From a bacterium (lineage in GTDB: Bacteria > Bacillota > Clostridia > Lachnospirales > Lachnospiraceae): a DNA stretch of 64,000 bases. The position numbers and the translations under genes were made by a program. A model generated the notes under the pieces. That model saw only the letters and a program-made list of their open reading frames with translations, was not told where the DNA came from and did not search any database. The stretch covers positions 1 through 64,000 of the forward strand of contig JAUNGE010000005.1 of NCBI GenBank assembly GCA_030524675.1, in the 5' to 3' direction. Below, piece by piece: positions 18,880 to 27,942 of this stretch (positions are counted from its first letter, which is position 1; each line of letters starts with the position of its first letter).

Positions 18880-19905
18880 CTAACGCTTTGCCTTGCGGTA
18901 TCCAGCATCTTCTGCCTCTTTCTCGGAATGAAAAATCACCAGATAACTCGAATCGGCCATCTCCTCATACGCGGCCTGTCCTGGACAATGGTAAATTTTT
19001 GATTTGGAATTTCCTCGGATTTCGGTCCGCCCGTCCTCGCTTTCTGTACTCTCCTGCTGCAGATAGCTCTCGCCAGTCCTATAATCAATCACAATTCCTG
19101 GCTGCACGTTGTACACAAACACATGGAAACACACGGACTCTCCCTCATCCTCCACCGAGTATGCCTCCATCTCCACACCTTTTGCCACCAGGTCGTCACC
19201 GGTGAAAATCGGTGTCACACGGTACAGCACATGGTTTCCCGTCTCCTTCACATAGTCGGCAACCATATCCTCAAACGGCAGCATGCCTTCCACGTTCATA
19301 TAGCGGGTGCCTGTTATCAAGTTCTTTTTGTTGGCATTCTCACCGGTCAGCTGAAATCCAATCAGGTGGCAGCGGTTGTACAGATGTTTTCCATCCACAT
19401 TGTCATACTGTACGCTCTGCCAGCCAGTCGGTTTTACCTGACTGATGCTTCCGCGCTTCTCAGTCGGCATCAAATCCTGCCCTACATTGGCATATGCGGC
19501 CTGACATCTTCCCAGCGAGTCCAAATCGCTGTACTCTTCAAAAGAAATCTCCGTGAGGTCCTCCGGCGTAAAATTCGGCATATTTCCATTCAGCACCACA
19601 TATGGCTCGCCAGTATATTCCGGCAAATTCTCCAGAGAAATCAGATTTTCCTGGTTCTCCTCTTTTTTATCGGATATATTTGACGCATTTTCCTGATTGG
19701 ATGCACCTTTCTGTTCTGACGGATTCTCCTGAGAAGACGGCTCTGCCATCTGCTCTATGTATATGTCTGTCTTGTCTGTTTCATCCTCCACAATCTCGAT
19801 TGTGACACAGGAAGTCAAAAACAGACACAGCAGCATTGCCGCCATGGCAAACCATCTCTGCCATCTGCCTTTTTTCAGCATTTTTCTATTTATGACGTCT
19901 TTCAT
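18880..19905 (-). CDS. Secreted or lipid-anchored DNA/RNA non-specific endonuclease
   Basis: A 341-aa protein. The N terminus is basic followed by a hydrophobic stretch ending in a lipobox-like LFLTSC, so it is exported and likely a lipoprotein. Residues about 30-90 are a low-complexity Gln/Asn/Glu/Ser linker. The C-terminal domain matches the EndA/NucA beta-beta-alpha-metal family: YNRCHLIGFQLTG, where the His corresponds to the general base of the DRGH motif, then NLITGTRYMNVEGM with the metal-binding Asn. Such enzymes degrade extracellular DNA for uptake or nutrition. I prefer ATG 19905 (GAGGAG just upstream) to ATG 19938; it overlaps the preceding gene by 20 bp. Confidence 0.88.
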   Translation of the reverse strand: MKDVINRKMLKKGRWQRWFAMAAMLLCLFLTSCVTIEIVEDETDKTDIYIEQMAEPSSQENPSEQKGASNQENASNISDKKEENQENLISLENLPEYTGEPYVVLNGNMPNFTPEDLTEISFEEYSDLDSLGRCQAAYANVGQDLMPTEKRGSISQVKPTGWQSVQYDNVDGKHLYNRCHLIGFQLTGENANKKNLITGTRYMNVEGMLPFEDMVADYVKETGNHVLYRVTPIFTGDDLVAKGVEMEAYSVEDEGESVCFHVFVYNVQPGIVIDYRTGESYLQQESTESEDGRTEIRGNSKSKIYHCPGQAAYEEMADSSYLVIFHSEKEAEDAGYRKAKR

Positions 19906-20464
19906 AGTCTCCTCTTTCTGACGCGCCTGCTGCGTCATCCGGACAGATTACATGTCTGTACACTTTTTCTGTGATTTCAGGATGTGAAATTCCGGCAAAT
20001 TTTGTCTCGCTCTCCAGCTCCCACTCTCCCGAATCCAAATTCAAATCCAGATAAAAGTCTGCCGGATATTTCTTGTTCCAGCAAAATACAATCACTTTTT
20101 CTATCTGAGATTCATATGGTTTCAGAGAGGCGTCCTCCACCAGGCAAAAATCTCCATCTTCTGCCTTCTGCAAAAACGCTTCTTCCACTTCTATTTTCAC
20201 TGGTTTTCTTTCTGTTTGTATCTGAGCGTCTTTTAGACACTCCTCCTGAAGGCTTTTCTGAACACCCTCCTGAGAACTTTCTGTATCTGTCTCAATCTGA
20301 TTAACCTGTAAAGGCTCATACAATTTATAGGAGTATGCTTTCATCCAGAGCACACTTCCCTCACACAAATGCAAGATTCGCTCCCGCACTGCCCGATCCT
20401 GGCTCTGGCGGCGCTTATTGAACATCATCCCCTGCCTTTCATCCAAACACACAATCACATTCAT
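19886..20464 (-). CDS. Conserved-looking hypothetical protein upstream of the nuclease
   Basis: A 192-aa soluble protein, not recognised with confidence. It opens with MNVIVCLDERQGMMFNKRRQ, a pattern (short beta strand, then RRQSQDR) that I associate with uncharacterised Lachnospiraceae proteins. A Gln/Glu-rich linker follows (residues 60-95), then a C-terminal part rich in aromatic and acidic residues (FCWNKKYPADFYLDLNLD). GGGAGG lies 6 nt before the ATG. It overlaps the nuclease gene by 20 bp, so the two are probably co-translated, but the lack of a signal peptide means it stays in the cytoplasm. Confidence 0.75.
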   Translation of the reverse strand: MNVIVCLDERQGMMFNKRRQSQDRAVRERILHLCEGSVLWMKAYSYKLYEPLQVNQIETDTESSQEGVQKSLQEECLKDAQIQTERKPVKIEVEEAFLQKAEDGDFCLVEDASLKPYESQIEKVIVFCWNKKYPADFYLDLNLDSGEWELESETKFAGISHPEITEKVYRHVICPDDAAGASERGDYERRHK

Positions 20465-20570
20465 GGCAGACCTCCCTGTTTTCTTTTCTGTTCTCTTTTC
20501 TGTTTTCTGTTCTCTTCTTTGCCTTCTTCTCCGTCTTACTGCACTTTACTGCCTATGTGCGTTTTTCGTT

Positions 20571-21779
20571 TTACTGCTTCCCCATTTTTCTCGCTACAGC
20601 AGCCACTTCACGGGCAATCTCCAGTTCCTCGTTCGTGCGAATGACAAGGACATTCACGCGGGACGTTCCGTCTGAAATCCGAACTGCCTCTGCGCGCTCC
20701 CGATTCTTCACCTCATCAATGGTGATACCCAAAAAGCCCAGATATTCGCAGATTTCCTGACGGATATCCGAGTCGTTCTCCCCAACGCCGGCTGTAAACA
20801 CAATATTGTCCACCCCATTCATGGCCGCCGCATAGCTTCCCACATACTTTGCCACCTTGTAGGCAAAAATCTCGCGTGCTAGGGCCGCTTTCTCATTGTA
20901 CTTAATCTCTGCATCTTTCAGTTCTCTGAAATCGCTGGAATAATTCTTTGAGATGCCGAGCACTCCAGACTCCTGATTTAAGATGGTCATAATCTGCTGA
21001 AAATCCAGATTTTCCTTCTTTGCGAGATATTCCAGAGCGCCTGGGTCCACATCTCCGCACCGTGTTCCCATCACCAGTCCTTCAAGCGGGGTAAATCCCA
21101 TAGAGTTATCAATCACGCGCCCATATTTGACCGCGCTGATACTCGCGCCATTTCCCAAATGGCACACAATCGTCTTCACTCTGCCTGGGTCCTGTCCCAT
21201 AAACTCTGCTGCACGCTGGGACACATACTTATGGCTGATACCATGGAATCCATAGCGGCGGATTTTGTGCTTTTCATAGCACCAGTACGGCAGGCCGTAG
21301 AGGAATGCCTTCGGTTCCATTGTCTGGTTGAATGCTGTGTCAAATACTCCTGCCATCAGAGTATTTGGCATCAGTTTGCGGCAGGCCTCCACGCCGACTA
21401 GGTTTGCCGGATTGTGTAAAGGCGCCAGGTCGTTGCACTCTGTCATGGCCTGGATGACTTCATCCGTAATCACCACAGAACCACTGAATTTTTCCCCACC
21501 GTGGACCAGGCGGTGCCCAATCACATCAATATCACTGAAATCCTTCATAATTCCCTTCTCAGGGTCTACCAGCGTGTCCAAAAGTGTGTGAACTGCCTGT
21601 GTGTGATTTTGCATCGGCACAGACTCCTTGATAGAAATGCCAGTACTTGTCTTATAGGTAAAAATTCCGTCAATGCCAATTCGCTCACAGACGCCTCTCG
21701 CAAGCACCTGTTCCGTCTCAGAATCAATCACCTGGAATTTGAGCGATGAACTTCCACTGTTGATAACCAAAATTTTCAT
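20571..21779 (-). CDS. ackA: Acetate kinase
   Basis: Acetate + ATP to acetyl phosphate + ADP; in a fermenter it runs backwards to make ATP. Length is 402 aa, typical. Motifs in order: NSGSSSLKFQ at the N terminus, HRLVHGGEKFSGSVVI, GFHGISHKYVSQRAAEF, CHLGNGASISAVKYG, DNSMGFTPLEGLVMGTR with the acetate-site Arg, and TAGVGEND. The usual partner pta is not in the window. VanZ-like precedes it by 96 nt, which includes no obvious terminator. A GGGGAG-type ribosome site lies about 12 nt before the ATG. Confidence 0.98.
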   Translation of the reverse strand: MKILVINSGSSSLKFQVIDSETEQVLARGVCERIGIDGIFTYKTSTGISIKESVPMQNHTQAVHTLLDTLVDPEKGIMKDFSDIDVIGHRLVHGGEKFSGSVVITDEVIQAMTECNDLAPLHNPANLVGVEACRKLMPNTLMAGVFDTAFNQTMEPKAFLYGLPYWCYEKHKIRRYGFHGISHKYVSQRAAEFMGQDPGRVKTIVCHLGNGASISAVKYGRVIDNSMGFTPLEGLVMGTRCGDVDPGALEYLAKKENLDFQQIMTILNQESGVLGISKNYSSDFRELKDAEIKYNEKAALAREIFAYKVAKYVGSYAAAMNGVDNIVFTAGVGENDSDIRQEICEYLGFLGITIDEVKNRERAEAVRISDGTSRVNVLVIRTNEELEIAREVAAVARKMGKQ

Positions 21780-21875
21780 AATTTTCTGTCTCCCCTTTTC
21801 CTTTGTTTTCCTTTTTTCTCTTCTTTTTATTACCTACGATTATAGTATAGCCACCATAAAATAGCCAGCCAAAAT

Positions 21876-22535
21876 TTATGCTGCCTTTTTTCTGTCTCTT
21901 TCTCGATATTTCTGCCAAATCCACATGGCTGCATACAGGAGAACCACGCCAAGAAACACACCCACGCTATCCAGCATCACGTCACTAACCTGACCGCTGC
22001 GCCCTGGCACAAAAAGCTGATGAAACTCATCCGTCGCTGCATAGACTGTGCCCGAAATCCATGCGGGTATGATATGTTCTCGCATATTTTGTACTGTATT
22101 CTCTGACCTTTTTCTCTTCTCCTGCTCTCTCATTTTAGCCATGCTATTGTAACACCCCATAAACAAAAATCCCAGCACTGCATACTCTGTTGCATGGGCC
22201 GTTTTTCGAACCGGATGGTCTATTCTCTGTGCAAACTCGAGCTGTCTCTCCTCCGTCCAACTGCGAAACCCTGGCACAAATAGGTTTCCGACCGCCAGTC
22301 CCACACGGTTGCTGTCCTGTGTCGAGATATCTGCGGGGCGGGAAGAAAACAGAAAAATAAGACTCATCCAAAGAAGGATAAGAATGACCCAAGCATACGT
22401 TCTTAACCTCGTCTGTTTCTTTTTTCCATCTTCCATCTGTTCTGTGTTTTCACCTCTTCTATGGATAAATTTGCCCCGCAGTTTCCCATTTTTCTGCTGT
22501 CTGGAAAGATTTCCGTTAAAAACTCTTTCCTGCAT
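21876..22535 (-). CDS. VanZ-like family membrane protein
   Basis: VanZ-fold protein with a first helix TYAWVILILLWMSLIFLFS followed by SSRPADIS, the conserved HPVRKTAHATEYAVLGFL, a third helix, and DEFHQLFVPGRSGQVSDVMLD, then a last helix; these match the family well. VanZ relatives affect teicoplanin/lipoglycopeptide susceptibility in some bacteria, but most are uncharacterised. The start is uncertain: ATG 22535 lies one base after the recombinase stop (re-initiation possible), while ATG 22436 trims 33 basic residues but has a poorly spaced GAGGTG. The ORF also extends upstream inside the recombinase, which I discount. The recombinase pair may have displaced its original promoter. Confidence 0.85.
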   Translation of the reverse strand: MQERVFNGNLSRQQKNGKLRGKFIHRRGENTEQMEDGKKKQTRLRTYAWVILILLWMSLIFLFSSRPADISTQDSNRVGLAVGNLFVPGFRSWTEERQLEFAQRIDHPVRKTAHATEYAVLGFLFMGCYNSMAKMREQEKRKRSENTVQNMREHIIPAWISGTVYAATDEFHQLFVPGRSGQVSDVMLDSVGVFLGVVLLYAAMWIWQKYRERDRKKAA

Positions 22536-22536
22536 T

Positions 22537-24747
22537 TTATTTTGTTTGTTCTTTTTCCTCGCTTTCCTGCGGCGGCTGTGACATTGTTTCATTATAAATG
22601 CCCTGCTGTCTGAATGCAAGAGACTTCTTTCTCCTTGTTCTCTTCTTTTTATGGCTCTGAATTTTTCCTTTTGCAATCTGACAGCACTCCGTGATACATT
22701 CTACCGTCCCGTCCTCTTTCGCCATGCGGTATCCCACAAAATCCGCGAGCGCTCTGCTGTTTCCAGAAGAGGTCAATGTCATTCCAAAACTCGTGCCATA
22801 ATGCACCTGGTCGCCATAGGAAGTCACTCTCAGGATAAAATCCGAAAAAATATAGTATGGAAATTCCAGGAAATCTGGTATTTCCTCTTTCTCTTTTTTC
22901 CATTCTGCAATGCAAATCCGCTCCCCCGCGCCATTTTCATCCGGCAGAGCATTCACAGCTGCCAGAAAAGCCGTAAAATTCTGTTTCATGGCCTGCGCCG
23001 CACTGCGTCCATTTATCATCCGGTCATACTCCTTCTTCTTTTCTTCCAGCCTTGCCACCATCTCCTCCAGCATTTGGTCATACATACTTCTTCCTCCGGT
23101 GCCGTAACTGCCTCTCATTCCGCGTTCTTCTCCTAGGGAAAGCCCTGCTGCATACACTGCTGCCATCTTTTTCTGATAGATGTCTTCACAGTTTTCTTCC
23201 AGCTCCGCAATTTCCATCTCCAGTAACTCCAGCTTCTGCTCCATCACATCGCCTCCTCCCTCCTTCTTTCTCAGGAAATCATACGATGCGCGAAATCTTT
23301 GCATAATCTCTGAACCATCCCCATTCGCTGCATAGTCGCGTTTGATGCGGTAAAGCATTTCCATAAAAGACTGTTCCATGGAAGTCTCTGTGAGAACCAG
23401 CGCTTTGCAGCATCTGTGCGAGTTGTCCGTTCCGCATTTTCCAGCTGAATTCGGGCATTTCCAGACAGCATAGGAAAAGGTATAGCTATATTTTGCCTTA
23501 TATGCTCCAGTCGCCTTCTTGATTCTTCTGTGAACGCCGTGCATCTCGTCAAACTTCTTTTTCAATCTGTTGTTCTGAATCGTCGAGTTATATGTCATGC
23601 GGCGCATTTTTTCCCCACAGATTCCGCAGCGAATACCATCAAACGCAGACCGGACGGCCCCGCGCTTTCCCGCTCTCTTCTCCTGCTCTATTCCAATTTC
23701 CATCACACCCTCCTCCGTCTCAATCTGTCGGCATATCTGTTTCCCGCGCTCCCCGCGCTTTTTCAGCAGAATCTGTGTCATCTCCCAGGTTTTTCTGCTG
23801 ATAATCGCCTCATGGTGGTTTCTCAGATAGTACTTCGGCATTTCCCCATTGTTCGGGATACTTTTATGCGTCAGAAAGCTCTCTGTGACCGTCTTTTGCA
23901 TCTCCAAATCCCCCACATACTTCTCATTCCGAAGAATGGTGTACACCGAATCCGAGCGCCACTCTCTTCCATTGACCGTCTTTTTCCCCTGCCGGTTCAG
24001 CTCTTTCGCAATGCCATTCCCACTCATTCCTCGAAGAAATGAATCAAAAATCATGTGCACAATCTCCGCCTGCTCCTTGTTAATCACCCAGCTTCCGTCC
24101 TCATGGGCGTCGTACCCCATCATTCTCTTTAAATTCACATGCGGCTTTCCAGATTTGAAATTTTTCTGGATGGACCAACGGATATTTTCAGAGATAGAAT
24201 GGCTCTCTTCCTGCGCCATTGAGCAGTAAAACGTCAAAAACATCTCACTGTTTGAATTCAGGGTATCAATATTCTCCCGCTCAAAATAGACCCCCACCGG
24301 CGGGCGCAGACGCTGGAGCTGATGTACACAGTCCAGTGCATCCACCGTATTTCTCGCAAAGCGTGAGATGGACTTTGCAATGATATAGTCCATTTTTCCG
24401 GCAGCCGCATCTTCCATCATGCGGTTGAACTCGATTCTTCCCTTTCTGGAAGTACCGGACTTCGCCTCATCTGCATAGATTCCGGCCAATTCCCATCCCT
24501 CTCTGCTCCCAATCATACTTTTATAATGCTCTTTCTGCGCTGCATAGGAATTTTTCTGGCTCTCCTCCTCTGTTGAAACACGGCAGTAGGCCGCCACGCG
24601 AAGAGAGCGCTGCTTTCCAAACTGATTTTCGCTCTGCATATAGCGCTTTGTCGCCGGAATCACATCCACTTGCATTCTGCGGCGGTAAGACGGCGCCATA
24701 TTCCACATTTCTCCTGCATTTCCTGCTCCATATTCCTCTCTATTCAT
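22537..24747 (-). CDS. Large serine recombinase (second of pair)
   Basis: A 736-aa large serine recombinase. The catalytic domain begins near residue 48 (SLRVAAYCRVSTEEE; nucleophile Ser58), with AKSISRFARNTVDALD carrying the catalytic arginines and AQEESHSISENIRWS closing the domain. A recombinase domain follows (about residues 215-330, GYDAHEDGSWVINKEQAEIV), a zinc ribbon with CGICGEKM and the paired Cys near WKCPNSAGKC, a coiled coil (about 500-560) and a basic, low-complexity end. It starts in the stop codon of the upstream recombinase (ATGA overlap, AAAGGA site), so they are made together. Such tandem pairs act jointly in some elements, for example CcrA/CcrB. No att sites or cargo could be identified. 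Confidence 0.95.
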   Translation of the reverse strand: MNREEYGAGNAGEMWNMAPSYRRRMQVDVIPATKRYMQSENQFGKQRSLRVAAYCRVSTEEESQKNSYAAQKEHYKSMIGSREGWELAGIYADEAKSGTSRKGRIEFNRMMEDAAAGKMDYIIAKSISRFARNTVDALDCVHQLQRLRPPVGVYFERENIDTLNSNSEMFLTFYCSMAQEESHSISENIRWSIQKNFKSGKPHVNLKRMMGYDAHEDGSWVINKEQAEIVHMIFDSFLRGMSGNGIAKELNRQGKKTVNGREWRSDSVYTILRNEKYVGDLEMQKTVTESFLTHKSIPNNGEMPKYYLRNHHEAIISRKTWEMTQILLKKRGERGKQICRQIETEEGVMEIGIEQEKRAGKRGAVRSAFDGIRCGICGEKMRRMTYNSTIQNNRLKKKFDEMHGVHRRIKKATGAYKAKYSYTFSYAVWKCPNSAGKCGTDNSHRCCKALVLTETSMEQSFMEMLYRIKRDYAANGDGSEIMQRFRASYDFLRKKEGGGDVMEQKLELLEMEIAELEENCEDIYQKKMAAVYAAGLSLGEERGMRGSYGTGGRSMYDQMLEEMVARLEEKKKEYDRMINGRSAAQAMKQNFTAFLAAVNALPDENGAGERICIAEWKKEKEEIPDFLEFPYYIFSDFILRVTSYGDQVHYGTSFGMTLTSSGNSRALADFVGYRMAKEDGTVECITECCQIAKGKIQSHKKKRTRRKKSLAFRQQGIYNETMSQPPQESEEKEQTK

Positions 24748-26819
24748 ATCTTTTGTCCTTTCTGTCCATTCTCTCCATGTAACAGAACCTTCTCGTACTC
24801 CTGCATTCTCACACTTACTTCCTCATTCCAGTTTCCTCTCGACACATTGGTGTACATTCTCACTTCTGTCCACACGTCGTCAAACCAATGTATCCGGTAC
24901 AAAAATGGAGATATAATTTCAATCGTGAGGATAAATGCTCTCATATAGCCGCTGTCCATTCCCTGCAAAAATCCGGCAATTCCCTGCCATCCGTCTGGAA
25001 GCTCCCTCATCCAGGCAATCGCTTTTTGGCGCCACTCATAGTCAGCTTCCAGCTCCATCCAATACTGCTCCAGATGTTCCAGCTGTCCGGAGAGCTTTTG
25101 GACTCTGCGCTGCTCTCTGGCTAACTCCTGACTTATATGGCGTATTTTTTGTTCCAGCGCTCCAGTCTCTTCCTCCAGGCCAGAGCTGCCTTTTGCTTCT
25201 CTGCTTGTTTCCAGGCTTTCGTTCATCCCTTCCAAACTCTGCTCGGCCTCCCACACACAAGTCTGACTCTTTGCAATCTGCCGTTTCAGAAACATACAAT
25301 CTTGCTCCATCTCATCTGCCTGCTGGATATGTTCCATCTTCTGAATCAGCGTTCGGATAAACTCGCTGTTTTCGCTCCCACATTCCGCGACTGTGTAGAT
25401 TCTGTCATCTTTCTGCCATCTCTCTCCAAACAGCTCATACCGCTCTATCACCGCCACGCAGCACACCCGCACCAGCTGTTTTTCATAAATCCGCTCTGCG
25501 TGACATACACACTTTCCGTTGTTCTGAGCGGTGGAAGCGCAATACCAGACGGGGCGGCTTTTCCGGTTTCTGGTCCAGTAAAAACGGCCGCACTGGCTGC
25601 ATACCAGCTTTCCCGAAAACGGGTGGATTTTCTTTTCTTCCTTTAGACCAGACATCTTCTTTTTTGCCACTCTGACTTTCTCCACATTCAAAAACATCTC
25701 CCTATCAATCACAGCCGGATGGTGATTTCTGACATAATACTGCGGCAGTTCTCCCTGATTTATCTGTTTCTTAGGACTCCGATAATCTGGTTTGTACGTT
25801 TTTTGCAGTTTCACATCCCCTGTATATCTCTCCAAATACACAATCCGACGGATATGCGCGGCTGTCCACCCTTCGTCCAACCCTTTTTTTAATCTTCCCT
25901 TCGGCGTCTGTGCCATCGCCTTGCGTCTCAGAAACACCGCACTTTCCGGCGCGCCAATCCGGTCAAAATTCAGGTCTCTGGCAACGGAAATATATGTTTT
26001 TCCTTGCGCTAGCTCCGAAAAAATCCGCCTGACCGTCTCCGCCCGTTCTGGTATCACTTCCACCTGGCGAAACCGGTAGCCGCTCTGCGTGACCTGCACT
26101 GCCTGCTCCCCTTTGGCATAGCGGTAGCCATAAACCACAAAATTTCTCGCCTCTCCGTTTGGATACCGTCTGCGGATTCCCCAGCTCACATTGCTGGAAA
26201 TGCTGCGGCTCTCCTCCTGCGCAACGGCGGCAAATGCAGTGAAAAACAGGTCGTTCTGCACCACTGCCGTGTCCAGCCCTTCCTTCTCAAATGCGATTGT
26301 CACATGGTTTTTCTTTAACATTTCCAGGGCTTTCAAAAAGTCTCTGGTATTTCTCGCAAATCTGGACACAGACTTTGAAACAATTCTGTCGATGCGCCCT
26401 TCCCCACAATGGCGCATTAGCCTTTGAAAACCAATCCTTTTTTCCTCAGAAGTGCCTGAAACACCATAATCACAGTACACACCTGCCGAAATCCAGGCCG
26501 GATTCTTCATAAGAATACCCGAAAAATACGCCAACTGCGTCTCGTAAGATTCTTCCTGGCCGCTGCTGTCCGTAGAGACACGGATATAGGCCGCTACACG
26601 CAGCTGCTTTCTCTTCTGTTCTTTCTGCTCCTCATACTCCTCATACTCATCGTACTCCTGCTTTTCTTTCTGCTCCTTCTGCACCTCCTCTTTCTGCCAG
26701 ATTTTCTGTGAAAAAAAAGCCGGCTGTTCAAAACCGGCTTGCTGTATCTCTTCCTGCATATTCTCTTTTTTTACATTTTCTTTGGGTATTTTCTCTTTCT
26801 GTACGTATTCTTCCTTCAT
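24744..26819 (-). CDS. Large serine recombinase (first of pair)
   Basis: A 691-aa large serine recombinase. The first 70 residues are an odd Lys/Glu/Gln-rich repetitive extension (EEYVQKEKIPKENVKKENMQ, then QKEKQEYDEYEEYEEQKEQK) not seen in typical members. The catalytic domain follows (LRVAAYIRVSTDSS, Ser near residue 82; SKSVSRFARNTRDFL), then the recombinase domain, a zinc ribbon near residues 406-439 (CSQCG, then WYC and KCVC) and a coiled coil near 495-580. ATG 26819 has AAAGG 6 nt upstream; an ATG 21 codons earlier has none. A perfect terminator-like hairpin lies inside the extension (see 26711-26740). It overlaps the next recombinase by 4 bp. No accessory cargo is visible. Confidence 0.93.
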   Translation of the reverse strand: MKEEYVQKEKIPKENVKKENMQEEIQQAGFEQPAFFSQKIWQKEEVQKEQKEKQEYDEYEEYEEQKEQKRKQLRVAAYIRVSTDSSGQEESYETQLAYFSGILMKNPAWISAGVYCDYGVSGTSEEKRIGFQRLMRHCGEGRIDRIVSKSVSRFARNTRDFLKALEMLKKNHVTIAFEKEGLDTAVVQNDLFFTAFAAVAQEESRSISSNVSWGIRRRYPNGEARNFVVYGYRYAKGEQAVQVTQSGYRFRQVEVIPERAETVRRIFSELAQGKTYISVARDLNFDRIGAPESAVFLRRKAMAQTPKGRLKKGLDEGWTAAHIRRIVYLERYTGDVKLQKTYKPDYRSPKKQINQGELPQYYVRNHHPAVIDREMFLNVEKVRVAKKKMSGLKEEKKIHPFSGKLVCSQCGRFYWTRNRKSRPVWYCASTAQNNGKCVCHAERIYEKQLVRVCCVAVIERYELFGERWQKDDRIYTVAECGSENSEFIRTLIQKMEHIQQADEMEQDCMFLKRQIAKSQTCVWEAEQSLEGMNESLETSREAKGSSGLEEETGALEQKIRHISQELAREQRRVQKLSGQLEHLEQYWMELEADYEWRQKAIAWMRELPDGWQGIAGFLQGMDSGYMRAFILTIEIISPFLYRIHWFDDVWTEVRMYTNVSRGNWNEEVSVRMQEYEKVLLHGENGQKGQKI
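26711..26740 (-). terminator. Terminator-like hairpin inside the recombinase reading frame
   Basis: On the minus strand AAGCCGG pairs with CCGGCTT (26740-26734 and 26723-26717) across a 10-nt loop and is followed by eight T. This is the textbook form of an intrinsic terminator, yet it encodes residues 27-37 of the recombinase. A 74-codon ORF in another frame (26952-26728) stops inside the loop. Confidence 0.6.
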
Positions 26820-27019
26820 CTTTTGCCTTTCTCTTTCGCATTTTTTCTTTTGTACTCCCACACATGCCGTGCTGGAAAGCATCTTTTGTGCTCTGCTGTT
26901 TCAGATGACTCTGACCTTTTACTCTGTTGATGTCATTTCCTTCATTCGGCATCCCCCCTTTTTCTTTATTCTGACAGCTTTCTTTGAATCCTTACAGGAT
27001 AATTCAATCTGCAGGCAGT

Positions 27020-27064
27020 CAAAAAGGCTTCTGCCCTGTAACACACAAGACAAAAGCCTTTTTT
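27020..27064 (-). terminator. Terminator after sigE
   Basis: AAAAAGGCTT/AAGCCTTTTT with a further five pairs inside gives a stem of about 15 bp, flanked by T-runs on both strands. It ends the spoIIGA-sigE transcript 140 nt past the sigE stop, so the recombinases need their own promoter. Confidence 0.85.
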
Positions 27065-27201
27065 CATTCCAAATCATATGCAAGGATGTGAGCCAGCTTT
27101 CTGCGGCACATGAAGCTACCACATTTATTTTAGCACAAAAACGCCTAATAAAAAACGGTTTGCAACTTCCTGTTTCCTGTTATTCACCAGAATTCGTCCT
27201 C

Positions 27202-27942
27202 TCACTCACTTCTCACCATCTCCCGCTTCAAACGCTTCATAATCTTTTTCTCCAATCTGGAGATATAGGACTGTGAAATTCCCATCAAATCTGCCACTTC
27301 CTTCTGTGTCATCTCATTTCCGTTTCCATTCGCCAATCCAAAACGCAGCTCCACAATCCGTCTCTCCCTGCTGTTCAAGCGGCTGATGGCCTTATTCAGC
27401 ATATTTCTCTCAATCTCTTCTTCCAGGTCTTTGTAAATCACATCCTCATCGGTTCCCAAAATATCAGAGAGAAGCAATTCGTTTCCATCCCAGTCCACAT
27501 TCAGCGGTTCATCAATCGAGACTTCCATTTTCGTCTTGTTGTTTCGGCGCAGATACATCAGGATTTCATTTTCAATACAGCGGGAGGCATAGGTCGCCAG
27601 TTTGATATTTTTGTCCGGATTAAACGTATTGATAGCTTTGATTAAGCCTATCGTTCCAATGGAAATCAAATCCTCCACCCCGACGCTGGTATTATCAAAC
27701 TTCTTTGCTATGTACACGACCAACCTCAGATTGTGCTCAATCAGCTTTGATTTTGCTTCCTTATCCCGCTCTGTTCCCAGGGCAGCTATCATCATTGCCT
27801 CCTCCTTCGCTTCCAGGGGCGGCGGCAGAATGTCTGCCCCTCCGATATAATGGATTTCTCCCTGCCCTGGCATCATCAGCGTGCGGAAACTCGGCACCGC
27901 CTTAAACTGAAATTTGTTTGGAATTGACACTTTTATCATCAT
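27202..27942 (-). CDS. sigE: Mother-cell sporulation sigma factor, pro-sigma-E
   Basis: A 246-aa sigma-70 family factor that closely matches Bacillus SigE: mature-region landmark [13 protein letters not shown], then region 2 [18 protein letters not shown] and [54 protein letters not shown], and region 4 helix-turn-helix [24 protein letters not shown]. About 30 residues precede the HYIGG landmark, the position of the pro-sequence removed by SpoIIGA. The tandem ATGs at 27942/27939 sit after GGAGGAG; an ATG 16 codons upstream lacks a site. It overlaps spoIIGA by about 41 bp. Directs early mother-cell gene expression. sigG, which normally follows in clostridia, is not present downstream. Confidence 0.97.
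   Translation of the reverse strand: MMIKVSIPNKFQFKAVPSFRTLMMPGQGEIHYIGGADILPPPLEAKEEAMMIAALGTERDKEAKSKLIEHNLRLVVYIAKKFDNTSVGVEDLISIGTIGLIKAINTFNPDKNIKLATYASRCIENEILMYLRRNNKTKMEVSIDEPLNVDWDGNELLLSDILGTDEDVIYKDLEEEIERNMLNKAISRLNSRERRIVELRFGLANGNGNEMTQKEVADLMGISQSYISRLEKKIMKRLKREMVRSE

Noticed and set aside
22535..22676. Longer VanZ-like start inside the recombinase gene
   Set aside because: It would overlap the recombinase by 140 bp, has no ribosome site, and the extra residues are basic low-complexity sequence.
24744..26819. Prophage or conjugative element around the recombinases
   Set aside because: No structural, replication or transfer genes on either side; neighbours are ordinary chromosomal genes.
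26728..26952. 74-codon ORF before the recombinase as a real gene
   Set aside because: Its Lys/Arg/Glu-rich sequence is just the recombinase extension read in another frame, and GGGGGG directly abuts its ATG. Kept only as part of the leader finding.
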